A program made the position numbers and the translations under genes. From assembly GCA_036505015.1 (NCBI GenBank), contig DASXUC010000088.1, positions 1 through 64,000 of the forward strand: a stretch of 64,000 nt of DNA. The letters run 5' to 3'. The notes beneath the pieces are model-generated. The model was given only the letters and a program-made list of their open reading frames with translations, had not been told where the DNA came from and did no database searches. The stretch is from DASXUC01 sp036505015 (GTDB taxonomy: Bacteria > Sysuimicrobiota > Sysuimicrobiia > Sysuimicrobiales > Kaftiobacteriaceae). Of this stretch, positions 16,137-25,206 are shown in pieces (within the stretch, counting starts at the first letter, position 1; the number at the start of each line of letters is the position of its first letter).

Positions 16137-17117
16137 ATGGAGATCACGGGGCCGAGGGCAGATCGACGACCCGTTGCCGTAACCGGCGCGGGCGGGTTCG
16201 TTGGATCCCACATCATCCCGGCGCTGCGGGCGGCGGGGATGCCGGTGCGGGCGGTTGTTCGGAGCACGGCGGACGCCGCCGGGTTGCGCGCGCTGGGGTG
16301 TACGGTTGTCCTCGGCGACGTGCGCGACCGCGCCTCACTCGACGAGGCGTTCGCAGACTGCCGGGCCGTGGTGCACTTGGTGGCCGTGATCCGCGAGCGT
16401 GCCGGAGCCACGTTTCAGGCGATCAACCGCGGGGGGACGGCCCACGTCGCCGCGGCCGCCCGCGCTCGGGGGGTCGGTCGCATCGTCCATTTCAGCGCGC
16501 TGGGCGCCGGGCCGTCGGCGCCGGCGTACCTGCGGTCGAAGTGGGAAGGAGAAGAAGAGCTCCGGGCCGCCGGCGTGCCGCACGTGATCTTCAGGCCGTC
16601 GTTCATCATCGGCAGCGGCGGGGGATTTGCCGCCCAGATCGCAGACCTCGTGCGGCTGGGTCCATGGTATCCAATCAAGCAGATGCTGGGGTGGGAGGGT
16701 CCGCTGGCCGCCCTGGCCGCGATCACGCCGGTGATCCCGGTGATGGGATCGGGAGCGTACCGGTCGATGCCCGTCTACGCCGGCGACGTCGCGGTTGCCG
16801 TGACGGCGGCGCTGGGACGCGACGATATTGCCGGCCGCACGTTTGAGATCGGCGGGCCGCAGGTCATGACCTTCGACGAACTCCTCGATGCCGTCGCCGC
16901 CGCGTTGGCCGTGCACCGCTGGAAAGCGCACGTGCCGCTCCCGCTGGCCCGGACCATGGTCTGGGCGATGGTGGTGCTGCCCAACCCGCCGGTCACGCGC
17001 GCGGAGCTGGACGCGCTGCTGATCGACAATGTGTGCGACAATACAGACGTGACGCGGACCTTCGGCCTGTCGCTGACGCCGCTGCCGGTCGCGCTGCGCC
17101 AGGCCCTCGGGAGGTGA
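16137..17117 (+). CDS. NAD(P)-binding NmrA/NDUFA9-like short-chain reductase family protein
   Basis: A 326-residue extended-type Rossmann protein with the dinucleotide motif GAGGFVGS near residues 19-26. The usual catalytic YxxxK is not clear (AYLRSKWEGEE has Tyr-x-x-x-Lys spacing and could serve). This family includes the NDUFA9-like proteins tied to quinone metabolism, which would fit its place after the polyprenyl synthase. The substrate is unknown. Confidence 0.7.
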   Translation: MEITGPRADRRPVAVTGAGGFVGSHIIPALRAAGMPVRAVVRSTADAAGLRALGCTVVLGDVRDRASLDEAFADCRAVVHLVAVIRERAGATFQAINRGGTAHVAAAARARGVGRIVHFSALGAGPSAPAYLRSKWEGEEELRAAGVPHVIFRPSFIIGSGGGFAAQIADLVRLGPWYPIKQMLGWEGPLAALAAITPVIPVMGSGAYRSMPVYAGDVAVAVTAALGRDDIAGRTFEIGGPQVMTFDELLDAVAAALAVHRWKAHVPLPLARTMVWAMVVLPNPPVTRAELDALLIDNVCDNTDVTRTFGLSLTPLPVALRQALGR

Positions 17118-17482
17118 GTGCGATCGACACGATGAGTCGGCTGCTCGCGCACGTGGCGGAGTTGATCCGGCTCCGCGGCGAGCTGGCGAGGGCGGAAGTG
17201 AACCGGACGGCGCGCCGGACGATGGTGGGGGCGGGACTGGCCGTGGCCGCGTTTTCACTCGTCGTCGCCGCCGGTCCGATCGCCATCGTGGTCCTCATCC
17301 TCCTGCTCTCGACCATGATGCCCCCGTGGGCCGCCGCGGCGATCATGCTGGTCGTGACGCTGCTGGTCGCCGGGGTCCTCCTGCTGATCGCCCGGCGCCT
17401 GCTGACCATCCGGCTCGGATTTCTCGCCGACGTGAAGGCCGATGTCCGCACCATCCGCAGCCGTGTGGAGGTCTCGCCGTGA
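17114..17482 (+). CDS. Holin-X-like (phage holin superfamily III) membrane protein
   Basis: A 122-residue product: an amphipathic helix (LLAHVAELIRLRGELARAE), two long hydrophobic helices and a C-terminal charged region. This is the pattern of the small membrane proteins annotated as Actinobacterial Holin-X, now thought to be general envelope proteins. GTG 17114 overlaps the previous stop (GTGA). It pairs with the next small gene. Confidence 0.6.
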   Translation: MSAIDTMSRLLAHVAELIRLRGELARAEVNRTARRTMVGAGLAVAAFSLVVAAGPIAIVVLILLLSTMMPPWAAAAIMLVVTLLVAGVLLLIARRLLTIRLGFLADVKADVRTIRSRVEVSP

Positions 17483-17739
17483 CCGGCCGCATCCCCCCGC
17501 AGGCGCTGGAAGCGAAGCGGGCGCGGGCGGACGCACTGCGGGAGGTGATTGCCGGGGATCTGCAGTCACTGCGCCGCGAGGCGGGCGGCCTGATCGGCAG
17601 GGGCCGCAGGGGGGCCGCATTCTCCATCCCCTCACGCGGCATCCCGGGGTGGGCTCTCGCGGCCGCAGCGGGCGCCGTGGCGGGGATCATGGCCGCGCTG
17701 CGCGGCCGCGCTAAACCCCGGTCTGACGGTACAAGTTGA
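17479..17739 (+). CDS. Small protein with one C-terminal membrane helix
   Basis: An 86-residue product beginning with a charged helix (LEAKRARADALREVIAGDL) and ending with a hydrophobic helix (GWALAAAAGAVAGIMAAL). It resembles the DUF3618-type partners often found beside Holin-X-like proteins. GTG 17479 overlaps the upstream stop. The function is unknown. Confidence 0.55.
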   Translation: MTGRIPPQALEAKRARADALREVIAGDLQSLRREAGGLIGRGRRGAAFSIPSRGIPGWALAAAAGAVAGIMAALRGRAKPRSDGTS

Positions 17740-17778
17740 ACGGTTGAACGTCAGCGTATAATGGGGTGGAGGTGAGTC

Positions 17779-17964
17779 ATGCCGAATGTAGGTTGGCCGG
17801 AGCTGATCGTCATCTTGATCATTGCGCTGTTGCTGTTCGGCCCCCAGCGGCTGGCGGGCATCGGCGCCGCGATGGGCCGGGCCATCCGGGAGTTCCGGGG
17901 CGCGATCCGGGATACCGAAAGCGAGTTGGACAAGCCGGCGTCACCTGACAAGCGCGACACTTGA
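17779..17964 (+). CDS. tatA: Sec-independent (twin-arginine) translocase subunit TatA
   Basis: A 61-residue protein with a short N-terminal helix (WPELIVILIIALLLFGPQRL), the conserved FGP hinge and an amphipathic helix with Arg and Lys. It forms the TatA pore. The ATG at 17779 follows GGAGGTGAG. tatC is directly downstream. The RRRFLKLG N-terminus of the Rieske protein at 10383 suggests one Tat substrate. Confidence 0.92.
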   Translation: MPNVGWPELIVILIIALLLFGPQRLAGIGAAMGRAIREFRGAIRDTESELDKPASPDKRDT

Positions 17965-17978
17965 TGGGAGGGCCGGGT

Positions 17979-18707
17979 ATGGAAGACCGGCCGATGACGA
18001 TCATCGAACATCTTGAGGAGCTGCGATTGCGGCTCCTCATTGCGTTGGCGGCATTTGCCGTGGCGACCGGCATCAGTTTTCTCTTTGTCGACCGGCTGCT
18101 CGCATTTCTGATCCGCCCGGTCGGCCACCTCGTGTTTCTCGGTGTCACCGACGCTTTCTTCATCCGCTTCAAAGTCGCCGCGATGGCCGGGGTCTTCCTC
18201 AGTCTGCCGGTGGTGCTCTATCAGATCTGGCGCTTCGTGGGCACCGGGCTCACCCGGACCGAGCGCCGCTACACGCTCTCGCTGCTGCCGCCGGCGCTGC
18301 TGCTGTTTGTGACCGGCGCGGCCTTTGCCTTTGTCGCCATCTTGCCGATCACGGTCCGGTTCCTGTTGAGCTACGAGACGCCGACGCTGCAGGCGATGAT
18401 TTCGGTCGGCTCCTACACCTCGTTTGCCACGGCGCTCGTCCTGGCGTTCGGGCTGGTCTTCCAGCTGCCGATTGTGATCCTGTTTCTGGCGCGACTGGGT
18501 ATCGTCACGCCCCAATCCCTCGTCGCCGGACGCCGGTATGCCATTCTCGGCATCTTCGTGGCCTCCGCGGTCCTCACGCCGGGCACGGACGTCGTCTCCC
18601 AGATGATGATGGCCGTCCCCACGTACCTGCTGTATGAGATCAGCATCTGGGTTGCCCGCGTCGTCTCGACGAAGGGCCGCCGCACCGAAGCACTCCACCC
18701 TGACTGA
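17979..18707 (+). CDS. tatC: Sec-independent (twin-arginine) translocase subunit TatC
   Basis: A six-helix membrane protein of 242 residues with the TatC opening MTIIEHLEELRLRL and the conserved FxVK-like loop FFIRFKVA, Pro-rich loops and the terminal LTPGTDVVSQ segment. ATG 17979 has GGGAGG at 17966-17971 as ribosome-binding site; ATG 17964, overlapping the tatA stop, is an alternative. It recognises the twin-arginine signal. Confidence 0.93.
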   Translation: MEDRPMTIIEHLEELRLRLLIALAAFAVATGISFLFVDRLLAFLIRPVGHLVFLGVTDAFFIRFKVAAMAGVFLSLPVVLYQIWRFVGTGLTRTERRYTLSLLPPALLLFVTGAAFAFVAILPITVRFLLSYETPTLQAMISVGSYTSFATALVLAFGLVFQLPIVILFLARLGIVTPQSLVAGRRYAILGIFVASAVLTPGTDVVSQMMMAVPTYLLYEISIWVARVVSTKGRRTEALHPD

Positions 18708-18743
18708 GCGTTCTGGGAGGCGGGTACCGCGCGGATAGGGAAT

Positions 18744-18760
18744 CCACCCCCGGAGGGTGG
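18744..18760 (+). terminator. Short hairpin between tatC and the DUF4321-like gene
   Basis: CCACCC pairs with GGGTGG around a five-base loop. It lacks a T run and lies just before a ribosome-binding site, so it may weaken translation or reduce read-through instead of ending transcription. Confidence 0.3.
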
Positions 18761-18769
18761 TCGGGAGCA

Positions 18770-19054
18770 ATGAGGAGCGGAGGCCAGCGGCTGGGGCGGC
18801 GGCCCCGGAACCCGTGGTGGCTGCTGTTGTTCGTGGTGATCGCCGGCGCGCTCCTGGGCAGCGTCATCGCGGACGCGGTGGTCGGCTACCCGGTGCTGTC
18901 ATTCCTGTCCCGCGACGTCCGCGCCGGCATCGACCCGCCGTTCACCTTTGATCTGCGGGTGTTCACCCTCACGCTGGGCGCGACCATCCGCCTCAATCTG
19001 GCGATTCTGGTCGGGATCGTGCTGGCGATCTGGATCTTTCGCTTGCTGCAATAG
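18770..19054 (+). CDS. DUF4321-like small membrane protein
   Basis: A 94-residue protein with two hydrophobic helices, at residues ~17-40 and ~72-92, and a motif PPFTFDLRVFTLTLGATIRLN between them. This is the layout of DUF4321 proteins that sit near radC and mre genes in Firmicutes-like genomes. The biochemical role is not known. ATG 18770 follows GGGAG. Confidence 0.65.
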   Translation: MRSGGQRLGRRPRNPWWLLLFVVIAGALLGSVIADAVVGYPVLSFLSRDVRAGIDPPFTFDLRVFTLTLGATIRLNLAILVGIVLAIWIFRLLQ

Positions 19055-19081
19055 TGGGCTCAAGTCAGCCATTCCCGTGAA

Positions 19082-19110
19082 TTGAATCCCCCGGGTGTCG
19101 TTGTTATACT
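19082..19110 (+). promoter_or_regulatory. Sigma-70 type promoter for radC-mre operon
   Basis: TTGAAT (19082-19087) and TATACT (19105-19110) are separated by exactly 17 bp and lie ~90 bp upstream of the radC start. Match to the -35/-10 consensus is 4/6 and 5/6. Confidence 0.55.
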
Positions 19111-19199
19111 TCAACCACGCACGCCATCAGGATGGAGGGCCTGTCCTGAACCCGCGCGGCGCGGGTGGTTCAAGACGATGGCGAGAGCATGGACGCAGC

Positions 19200-19892
19200 A
19201 TGCCCAAACCCTCCTCCCTGATGGGATCGGTGCCGGAGGAATTACGGCCGCGTGAACGTCTCCGCCGGCAGGGGGTCGGGGCCCTGTCCAGCGCTGAACT
19301 GGTTGCGGTCGTGCTGGGCACCGGCACCGTCCGCGCGACCGCGCTCGACGTGGCCGTCGCGCTGCTGACCTGCTTCGGGTCATTAGGACGGTTGTCGCGG
19401 GCGTCACTCGATGAAGTGCGCGGCGTGCCGGGGGTCGGCGAAGCGAAAGCCCTGCGGCTGCTGGCGGCGATGGAGCTGGGGCGCCGGCTGCTGGAACCGG
19501 GAGCGCCCCGGCCGGTGATCCGGTCGGCCGCGGACGCGGCGGCTGCCGTCAGCGTCTCGATGCGGCATCTGGACCGGGAGCATTTCCGGGCGGTCCTGCT
19601 GAATACGAAGCACGAAGTGCTCGAGGTGGTGGAAGTGTCGGTGGGTGGGCTGGCCTCGGCGCCGGTCCATCCACGAGAAGTCTTTAAGGAAGCTGTGCGC
19701 CGCAGCGCGGCGGCGGTGATCGTGGTGCACAACCATCCGTCCGGCGACGCGCAGCCGAGCCGGGACGACGTGATGATCACGGAGCAGCTGCGGGCGGCCG
19801 GCCGGCTGATCGGGATCGAACTGCTCGATCACCTCATCATCGGCGACGGCACGTACACCAGCCTTCGAGATCTGCGCCTTGGGTTTGCTTAG
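19200..19892 (+). CDS. radC: RadC-family (JAB/MPN) protein
   Basis: A 230-residue product with an N-terminal helix-hairpin-helix region (GVPGVGEAKALRLLAA) and the C-terminal JAMM metal motif VVHNHPSGDAQPS. The start MPKPSSLM at ATG 19200 matches the family; the frame open to 19095 adds an unlikely repeat-like N-terminus. RadC proteins are widespread, with an uncertain role. It leads the mreBCD cell-shape operon, a common arrangement. Confidence 0.85.
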   Translation: MPKPSSLMGSVPEELRPRERLRRQGVGALSSAELVAVVLGTGTVRATALDVAVALLTCFGSLGRLSRASLDEVRGVPGVGEAKALRLLAAMELGRRLLEPGAPRPVIRSAADAAAAVSVSMRHLDREHFRAVLLNTKHEVLEVVEVSVGGLASAPVHPREVFKEAVRRSAAAVIVVHNHPSGDAQPSRDDVMITEQLRAAGRLIGIELLDHLIIGDGTYTSLRDLRLGFA

Positions 19893-19906
19893 GAGGGGTC
19901 GGGAGC

Positions 19907-20941
19907 GTGCTGAATTTCTTGTTCGGCCGGCTGAGCCGGGACATGGGCGTGGATCTGGGGACGGCGAACACCCTGATCTATGTTCGGCGCGAAGGCATCG
20001 TGCTGCGTGAACCGTCGGTGGTCGCCAAACGCGCCGACGACGGGCAGATCCTGGCGGTCGGGGAAGAGGCCAAGCGGATGATCGGGCGTACACCCGGCGA
20101 CATCATCGCGACACGGCCCCTGCGGGACGGTGTGATCGCCGACTTCGACACGACCGCGGCAATGCTCTCCTACTTCATCCGCAAGGGGCTGCGTAACCGC
20201 ACGTTGATGCGGCCCCGCGTCATCGTCGGTATCCCGTCGGGCGTGACGGGCGTGGAGAAGCGCGCCGTGATCGACGCGACCGAGCAGGCGGGGGCGCGCG
20301 AGGCCTACCTGATTGAAGAGCCGATGGCCGCGGCCATCGGTGCGGGCCTCCCGGTCTCGGAACCCGTGGGCAGCATGGTCGTGGATATCGGCGGCGGCAC
20401 CACCGAGGTCGCCGTGATCGCGCTGGGCGGGATCGTCACGGTCAAATCGATCCGCGTCGGCGGCGACGAGATGGACGAGGCCATCATCCAGTACTGCCGC
20501 CGCGCCTACAACCTGCTGATCGGAGAGCGCACCGCCGAGGAGATCAAGATCTCCATCGGCTCCGCGTACCCGATGAAGGAAGAGCAGACGATCGACGTGC
20601 GCGGGCGCGACCTGGTCAGCGGTCTGCCCCGCACGGTGCGCATGACCAGCTCCGAAGCGCGGGAGGCACTGGCGGAGCCGGTGGCCCAGATCGTGGAGGC
20701 CGTCAAGCAGACGCTGGAGCGCACGCCCCCGGAACTGGCGGCGGACATCGTCGACCGGGGCATTATTCTGGTAGGCGGCGGATCGCTGCTGCGCGGCATC
20801 GACCGGTTGTTGATCGAGGAAACCGGCATGCCGGTGACGCTCACCGATGACCCGCTGTCCGCGGTCGCTCTGGGCACGGGGCGGGCGCTGGAGGAGATCG
20901 AGACCTTGAAGCGCGTGCTCATCACGTCGAGAAGGCTCTGA
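19907..20941 (+). CDS. mreB: Rod-shape-determining actin homologue MreB
   Basis: A 344-residue actin-fold protein with MGVDLGTANTLIYVR (phosphate 1), VVDIGGGTTEVAVI (phosphate 2) and a GGGSLLRG adenosine motif. It forms filaments under the membrane that guide the RodA/PBP2 synthase encoded downstream. GTG start at 19907 with GGAGGGG upstream. It predicts a rod-shaped cell. Confidence 0.96.
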   Translation: MLNFLFGRLSRDMGVDLGTANTLIYVRREGIVLREPSVVAKRADDGQILAVGEEAKRMIGRTPGDIIATRPLRDGVIADFDTTAAMLSYFIRKGLRNRTLMRPRVIVGIPSGVTGVEKRAVIDATEQAGAREAYLIEEPMAAAIGAGLPVSEPVGSMVVDIGGGTTEVAVIALGGIVTVKSIRVGGDEMDEAIIQYCRRAYNLLIGERTAEEIKISIGSAYPMKEEQTIDVRGRDLVSGLPRTVRMTSSEAREALAEPVAQIVEAVKQTLERTPPELAADIVDRGIILVGGGSLLRGIDRLLIEETGMPVTLTDDPLSAVALGTGRALEEIETLKRVLITSRRL

Positions 20942-20949
20942 CATGCGTC

Positions 20950-20970
20950 GAGTCACGAGTCACGAGTGAC
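20950..20970. repeat. Three tandem GAGTCAC words
   Basis: GAGTCAC, GAGTCAC and GAGTGAC follow each other between mreB and mreC. The last word pairs imperfectly with the first ones. It belongs to the set of iterated-word repeats seen throughout the window. Confidence 0.4.
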
Positions 20971-20982
20971 GGGGTTGGGCAG

Positions 20983-21807
20983 GTGACGGACCTCCTCCTG
21001 GCGCGCCGGCGGCTCGTGGTCTTCCTCGGCCTGTGCGTCGTGCTGCTGGGACTGCTGACGGGACAGGCCCGGACCCCGGAGCGGCGGCTGGTCGGACCGC
21101 TGGGCTCCGCCGCGCTCACGTTGCTGGCGCCCATTCAGACAGCCATGGCGCGGGCGGCCCAGTCGGCGTCCGACGCCTGGCAGCGCTACCTGCAGATCGG
21201 GCGTCTGCGGGTGGACAACGCCCGCCTCCGAGCGCAGGTGGAGGAACTCTCCCGCCAGGTGAGCCTGCTGCGGGAGGACGCGTTGTCGTCGCGGCGTCTG
21301 GAGCAGCTACTGGGGATCCGCCCATTCGCCCCTGGGCGCACAGTTGCGGCGCGAGTGATCGCGCGGGATCCCGCGCGATGGTTCAACTCCCTGCTGATCG
21401 ATCGCGGGGCGAGGGATGGGGTGCGGCGGAACGACCCCGTCCTCAGCGCCGACGGCGTGGTCGGCCGGGTGATCGAAGTGACCCCCACGGCATCGCGCGT
21501 CCTGTTAATTTCCGATTCCCGGAGCGCCGTGGGCGTGATCGTGCAGCGGTCCCGTGACGCGGGCGTCGTGGAGGGCAAAGGCGGCGCGACCCTGCAGCTG
21601 AACTACCTCTCACGCGAGGCAACCGTGCGGGTCGGTGACATCGTCGTGACCTCAGGGCTCGGCGGTGTCTTTCCCCGCGGCCTGGTGATCGGCAGGGTCG
21701 CCCGCATGATCCGCGAGGAGGGGGCTCTGCTGCAGGAGGCGGTGATCGAACCCGCCTCCCCGCTGGACCGGCTGGAGGAGTTGCTCGTCATCGTGAGCAC
21801 GCGCTAG
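20983..21807 (+). CDS. mreC: Rod-shape-determining protein MreC
   Basis: A 274-residue product with one N-terminal membrane helix, a coiled coil (about residues 65-100, ARLRAQVEELSRQVSLLRED) and two beta-barrel domains outside the membrane. It links MreB to the PBP2/RodA synthase. GTG 20983 starts it; mreD follows after 2 bp. Confidence 0.92.
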   Translation: MTDLLLARRRLVVFLGLCVVLLGLLTGQARTPERRLVGPLGSAALTLLAPIQTAMARAAQSASDAWQRYLQIGRLRVDNARLRAQVEELSRQVSLLREDALSSRRLEQLLGIRPFAPGRTVAARVIARDPARWFNSLLIDRGARDGVRRNDPVLSADGVVGRVIEVTPTASRVLLISDSRSAVGVIVQRSRDAGVVEGKGGATLQLNYLSREATVRVGDIVVTSGLGGVFPRGLVIGRVARMIREEGALLQEAVIEPASPLDRLEELLVIVSTR

Positions 21808-21809
21808 GA

Positions 21810-22328
21810 GTGTTGAGGGGGCCGGTCGGCAAGGTCCTGGCGTACGGGGGCATCTTTATCGTCGCCGCGCTGGTCCAGTCGGCCTGGCTCGTGCGGCTGC
21901 AGGTCTGGGGCGCGGTCATTGATCCCCTCCTGCCGCTGGTCGTGGCGATCGGAATTTTTCGCGGGTCGGAGGCGGGCGCCGTCGCAGGGGCCTCGGCAGG
22001 GTTGCTGCAGGACCTGCTCGGCGGCGCCACGCTCGGACTGCACGGATTGGCTCAGACGGTGGTCGGATTCGCGGCAGGCATGTTCGAACGCAGCATGTAC
22101 CTCGAGGACCCGCTGCTGCCGGCGGTCGCGACGTTTGCGGCCACGGTGGCGGGGGAGACTCTGGTCCGGGTCGTGGTCGTGATCGCACATCTGGGTCCGG
22201 TGCCATGGCCGGCGACGGTGCCGGAGATCCTCGTCCAGGGTGCGTTGAACAGCGCCATCGCTCCGCTGGCCTTCCGGCTCGTCCGCAGCATCGAGCAGCG
22301 CTTCCGGAAGCGGTACGAAGAGAGCTGA
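21810..22328 (+). CDS. mreD: Rod-shape-determining membrane protein MreD
   Basis: A 172-residue polytopic protein with about five helices and the MreD-like GLLQDLLGGATLGLHGL segment. It sits between mreC and mrdA as usual. GTG at 21810 directly follows the mreC stop. Confidence 0.85.
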   Translation: MLRGPVGKVLAYGGIFIVAALVQSAWLVRLQVWGAVIDPLLPLVVAIGIFRGSEAGAVAGASAGLLQDLLGGATLGLHGLAQTVVGFAAGMFERSMYLEDPLLPAVATFAATVAGETLVRVVVVIAHLGPVPWPATVPEILVQGALNSAIAPLAFRLVRSIEQRFRKRYEES

Positions 22329-22342
22329 CGGAGGCGGGCTCC

Positions 22343-24109
22343 ATGCATGAGCCACAACCGGCGCACCGGCTGACCGCGCTGAGTATCATCATCGCCGTGC
22401 TGGTGGGCGTGTTGACCGTCCGCCTGTGGCAGCTGCAGGTGCTGCAGGGGGCCTACTACCTTCAACTGTCGGAAGACAACCGCGTCCGCGACTACGCCCT
22501 CACCGCTCCCCGTGGGGTGATCTACGACCGCCGGGGCCGCCCGCTGGTGACAAACCGTCCGTCCTTCACGGTCGCGGTCCTGCCGCTGGAGATGCGCGCA
22601 CCCGCCGAGGTCCTGCCGCGTTTGGCCGCGCTCCTCGACGTCCCCCTGCGCGAGATTCAAGACAAGATCGACGCCGGCGCCCAGCGGCCGTTTGAGCCGG
22701 TCCGGATCCGCCGCGACGTGGGCCAATCGGCCGTGACGCGGGTCGAGGAGAACCGGCTGGACCTGCCGGGCGTCGTGATCCTCGTCGAGCCGGTGCGCTC
22801 CTACCTGCACGGGAAGATCGTGGCGCACGTCCTCGGACATCTGGGCGAAGTGTCGGAGCGGCAACTGACCGAACTGCGCGACGCGGGCTACAAACCAGGC
22901 GATCTGATCGGCAAGGACGGGGTCGAGCGGGCGTACGAGGGGGTGCTGCGCGGCACCGACGGGCGGCTGCGCGTGGAGGTCGACGCGATGGGACGTCCTC
23001 TGCGCGTCCTGTCGCGCGTCGCGCCGAGCCCCGGCCGCTCCATTGTCCTGACCATCGATCTCGACCTGCAGAAAGCCGCCTACGACGCGTTGCGCAAAAG
23101 CGGTCACCGCTCGGGAGCGGTCGTCGCCCTGGATCCACGCAACGGAGACGTGCTGGCGATGGTGAGCCTGCCGGCGTATGATCCCAACCAGTTCGCGATC
23201 GGGATCAGCGCGAAAGCCTGGAAGATGGTGACGGCCGATCCCCTGCACCCGCTGCTGAACCGCGCCAGCGGCGCCGCCTTCGAACCGGGGTCGGTGTTCA
23301 AGCTCGTGACCGCTACGGCCGCGCTGCAGGAGGGCATCGCGACGCGATCCAGCGTCTTCTACGCCCCGGGATTCTTTCGCCTCGGGCGGTGGGTCTGGCG
23401 GGACCTCGGCGTGTGGGGCAACGTCAACTTCATCACCGGCATCGCCAACTCCATCAACGTGGTCTTCTACACCCTCGGCTACCGGCTGGGCGGCGAACGG
23501 CTGGCCGCCTATGCGCGGCTGATGGGCCTGGGCCAACGCACCGGCATCGATCTGCCGGGAGAGGTGTCGGGCACCATTCCCAGCCCGTCGACCAAGCAGC
23601 AGCTCGTGGGGGAACCCTGGTATCCGGGCGATGCGGTCAACATGTCGATCGGACAGGGCGCGGTGACGATCACGCCGCTGCAGGCCGCCCGGCTGATGGC
23701 ATTCGTCGCCAACAACGGCCGGCTGTTGCAGCCCAGGCTGCTGCTGATGGTCACCGAGCGGGACGGCCGCACGCAGCGGATGCCGGCGGTCGTCCTGTCC
23801 ACGGCGCACTTTGCGGCCGCCACGTTCGCCACGCTGCACGAAGGGTTGCTGGCGGTGGTGGAGCGCGGCACCGGCCGCGCGTCAAGGATCGAGGGTCTGC
23901 TGGTGGGCGGCAAGACGGGTAGCGCGGAGAACCCGCGCGGCAAGCCGCACGCCTGGTTCGCGGGATACGCGCCGGCCGATCATCCCCGCCTGGTGCTGGT
24001 CGCGTTCGTCGAGCACGGCTATCGCGGCGGCCGCACCGCGGCACCGATCGTGCGCGCGGTGCTGACCACGGCCTTTCCGAACGTCGTCCCCCAGGAGAGT
24101 GCGCCCTGA
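22343..24109 (+). CDS. mrdA: Penicillin-binding protein 2 (elongasome transpeptidase)
   Basis: A 588-residue class B PBP: membrane anchor near 10-30, dimerisation/pedestal domain with APRGVIYDRRG, and a transpeptidase domain. Active-site motifs are SVFK (Ser317), the SIN of ANSINV, and KTGS (Lys524). It cross-links peptidoglycan during elongation with RodA. ATG 22343 follows GGAGGCGGG; the open frame upstream overlaps mreD and lacks homology. Confidence 0.94.
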   Translation: MHEPQPAHRLTALSIIIAVLVGVLTVRLWQLQVLQGAYYLQLSEDNRVRDYALTAPRGVIYDRRGRPLVTNRPSFTVAVLPLEMRAPAEVLPRLAALLDVPLREIQDKIDAGAQRPFEPVRIRRDVGQSAVTRVEENRLDLPGVVILVEPVRSYLHGKIVAHVLGHLGEVSERQLTELRDAGYKPGDLIGKDGVERAYEGVLRGTDGRLRVEVDAMGRPLRVLSRVAPSPGRSIVLTIDLDLQKAAYDALRKSGHRSGAVVALDPRNGDVLAMVSLPAYDPNQFAIGISAKAWKMVTADPLHPLLNRASGAAFEPGSVFKLVTATAALQEGIATRSSVFYAPGFFRLGRWVWRDLGVWGNVNFITGIANSINVVFYTLGYRLGGERLAAYARLMGLGQRTGIDLPGEVSGTIPSPSTKQQLVGEPWYPGDAVNMSIGQGAVTITPLQAARLMAFVANNGRLLQPRLLLMVTERDGRTQRMPAVVLSTAHFAAATFATLHEGLLAVVERGTGRASRIEGLLVGGKTGSAENPRGKPHAWFAGYAPADHPRLVLVAFVEHGYRGGRTAAPIVRAVLTTAFPNVVPQESAP

Positions 24110-24129
24110 ACCGGCGCCTGCTGCGCTTT

Positions 24130-25197
24130 TTGGATTGGCCGCTACTGGCGGCGACCCTGGGCCTGGTGGCCGGCGGGATCGTCGTGCTGTACAGCGCGAC
24201 CCACGCCGCCGGCACCGGGCCGGTCTTTGTGAAAGTGCGGTTGCTGCATGCCGCGGCCGGCATGCTTGCGCTGGGGGTGGCGGCGGCGATCGACTACCGG
24301 GTCGTCGTGCGGGTCTGGCGGCCGATCCTCATCGGCACCGTCGTGCTCCTAGCGGTCGTCGACGTGATCGGCCGGACGGCGATGGGCGCGCAGCGGTGGA
24401 TCCCGCTGGGGCCGCTGGGAGGCTTCCAACCCTCCGAGATCGCGAAGCTGGCGATCATCATCGCGCTGGCGAAGCTGCTCGAATCCCGCGAGCGGTGGTC
24501 GTTTGCGGGCGTGGCCGGACTGCTGGTGGTCGTGGCGATCCCCACCGGACTGATTATCGAGCAGCCCGATCTCGGTACCGCGCTGGTCATGCTGGCGATC
24601 TTCGCTGCGATGGTGTTTGCCGCCGGCGCGCCGGTGCGCGTGCTGGCCGTGCTGGCGGGCGCCGCCGCCGGCGCCGCCCCGGTGCTGTGGGGGCTGCTGC
24701 GCGACTACCAGCGCACCCGTCTCACGGTGTTCCTCGATCCGGGAATCGACCCGCTGGGGGCCGGGTACGCCCTCATCCAGTCCAAGATCGCGGTGGGCTC
24801 CGGGCAGCTGTGGGGCAAGGGGCTGCTGGCCGGCACCCAGAGCCTGCTGCACTTCATCCCCGAGCAGCACACCGACTTCATCTTCACGGTGATCGGCGAA
24901 GAGCTGGGATTCGTCGGGGCGGCGGTGATGCTGGCGCTGTTTGCGCTGTGGTTGTGGCGCGGCATGGCGATCGCGATGCAGAGCAAGGATCGCGCGGGGA
25001 CCCTGCTGGCGGTCGGGGTGGTGGCGATGGTGGTCTTCCACGTCTTCATCAACGTGGGGATGACCGTGGGGCTGATGCCGATCACCGGCATCCCGCTGCC
25101 GTTCATCAGCCACGGTGGCACCGCGCTGGTGGTGATGCTGGCGGCCACGGGGCTGCTACTGAGCATTGGGATGCGGCGAAAAAAGATTCTGTTTTGA
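24130..25197 (+). CDS. rodA: Elongasome peptidoglycan polymerase RodA
   Basis: A ~355-residue SEDS protein with ten hydrophobic segments. Conserved parts are GAQRWIPLG, QPSEIAKLA, QPDLGTA and the C-terminal LPFISHGGTAL. TTG 24130 is the first usual start; an upstream in-frame CTG at 24106, overlapping the mrdA stop, would restore the typical basic N-terminus NRRLLRFLDW and deserves preference if CTG starts are used here. It is the glycosyltransferase partner of PBP2. Confidence 0.94.
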   Translation: MDWPLLAATLGLVAGGIVVLYSATHAAGTGPVFVKVRLLHAAAGMLALGVAAAIDYRVVVRVWRPILIGTVVLLAVVDVIGRTAMGAQRWIPLGPLGGFQPSEIAKLAIIIALAKLLESRERWSFAGVAGLLVVVAIPTGLIIEQPDLGTALVMLAIFAAMVFAAGAPVRVLAVLAGAAAGAAPVLWGLLRDYQRTRLTVFLDPGIDPLGAGYALIQSKIAVGSGQLWGKGLLAGTQSLLHFIPEQHTDFIFTVIGEELGFVGAAVMLALFALWLWRGMAIAMQSKDRAGTLLAVGVVAMVVFHVFINVGMTVGLMPITGIPLPFISHGGTALVVMLAATGLLLSIGMRRKKILF

Positions 25198-25206
25198 GGA
25201 GTGCCG

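Noticed and set aside
17736..17762. Promoter for tatA from TTGAAC and TATAAT
   Set aside because: The -10 match is perfect, but the spacing is only 15 bp and the predicted start would fall within the ribosome-binding site, so it is not listed as a feature.
22052..23839. 595-residue open frame on the minus strand
   Set aside because: Antisense to mreD and mrdA, which show full active-site motifs. No domain is seen in the translation.
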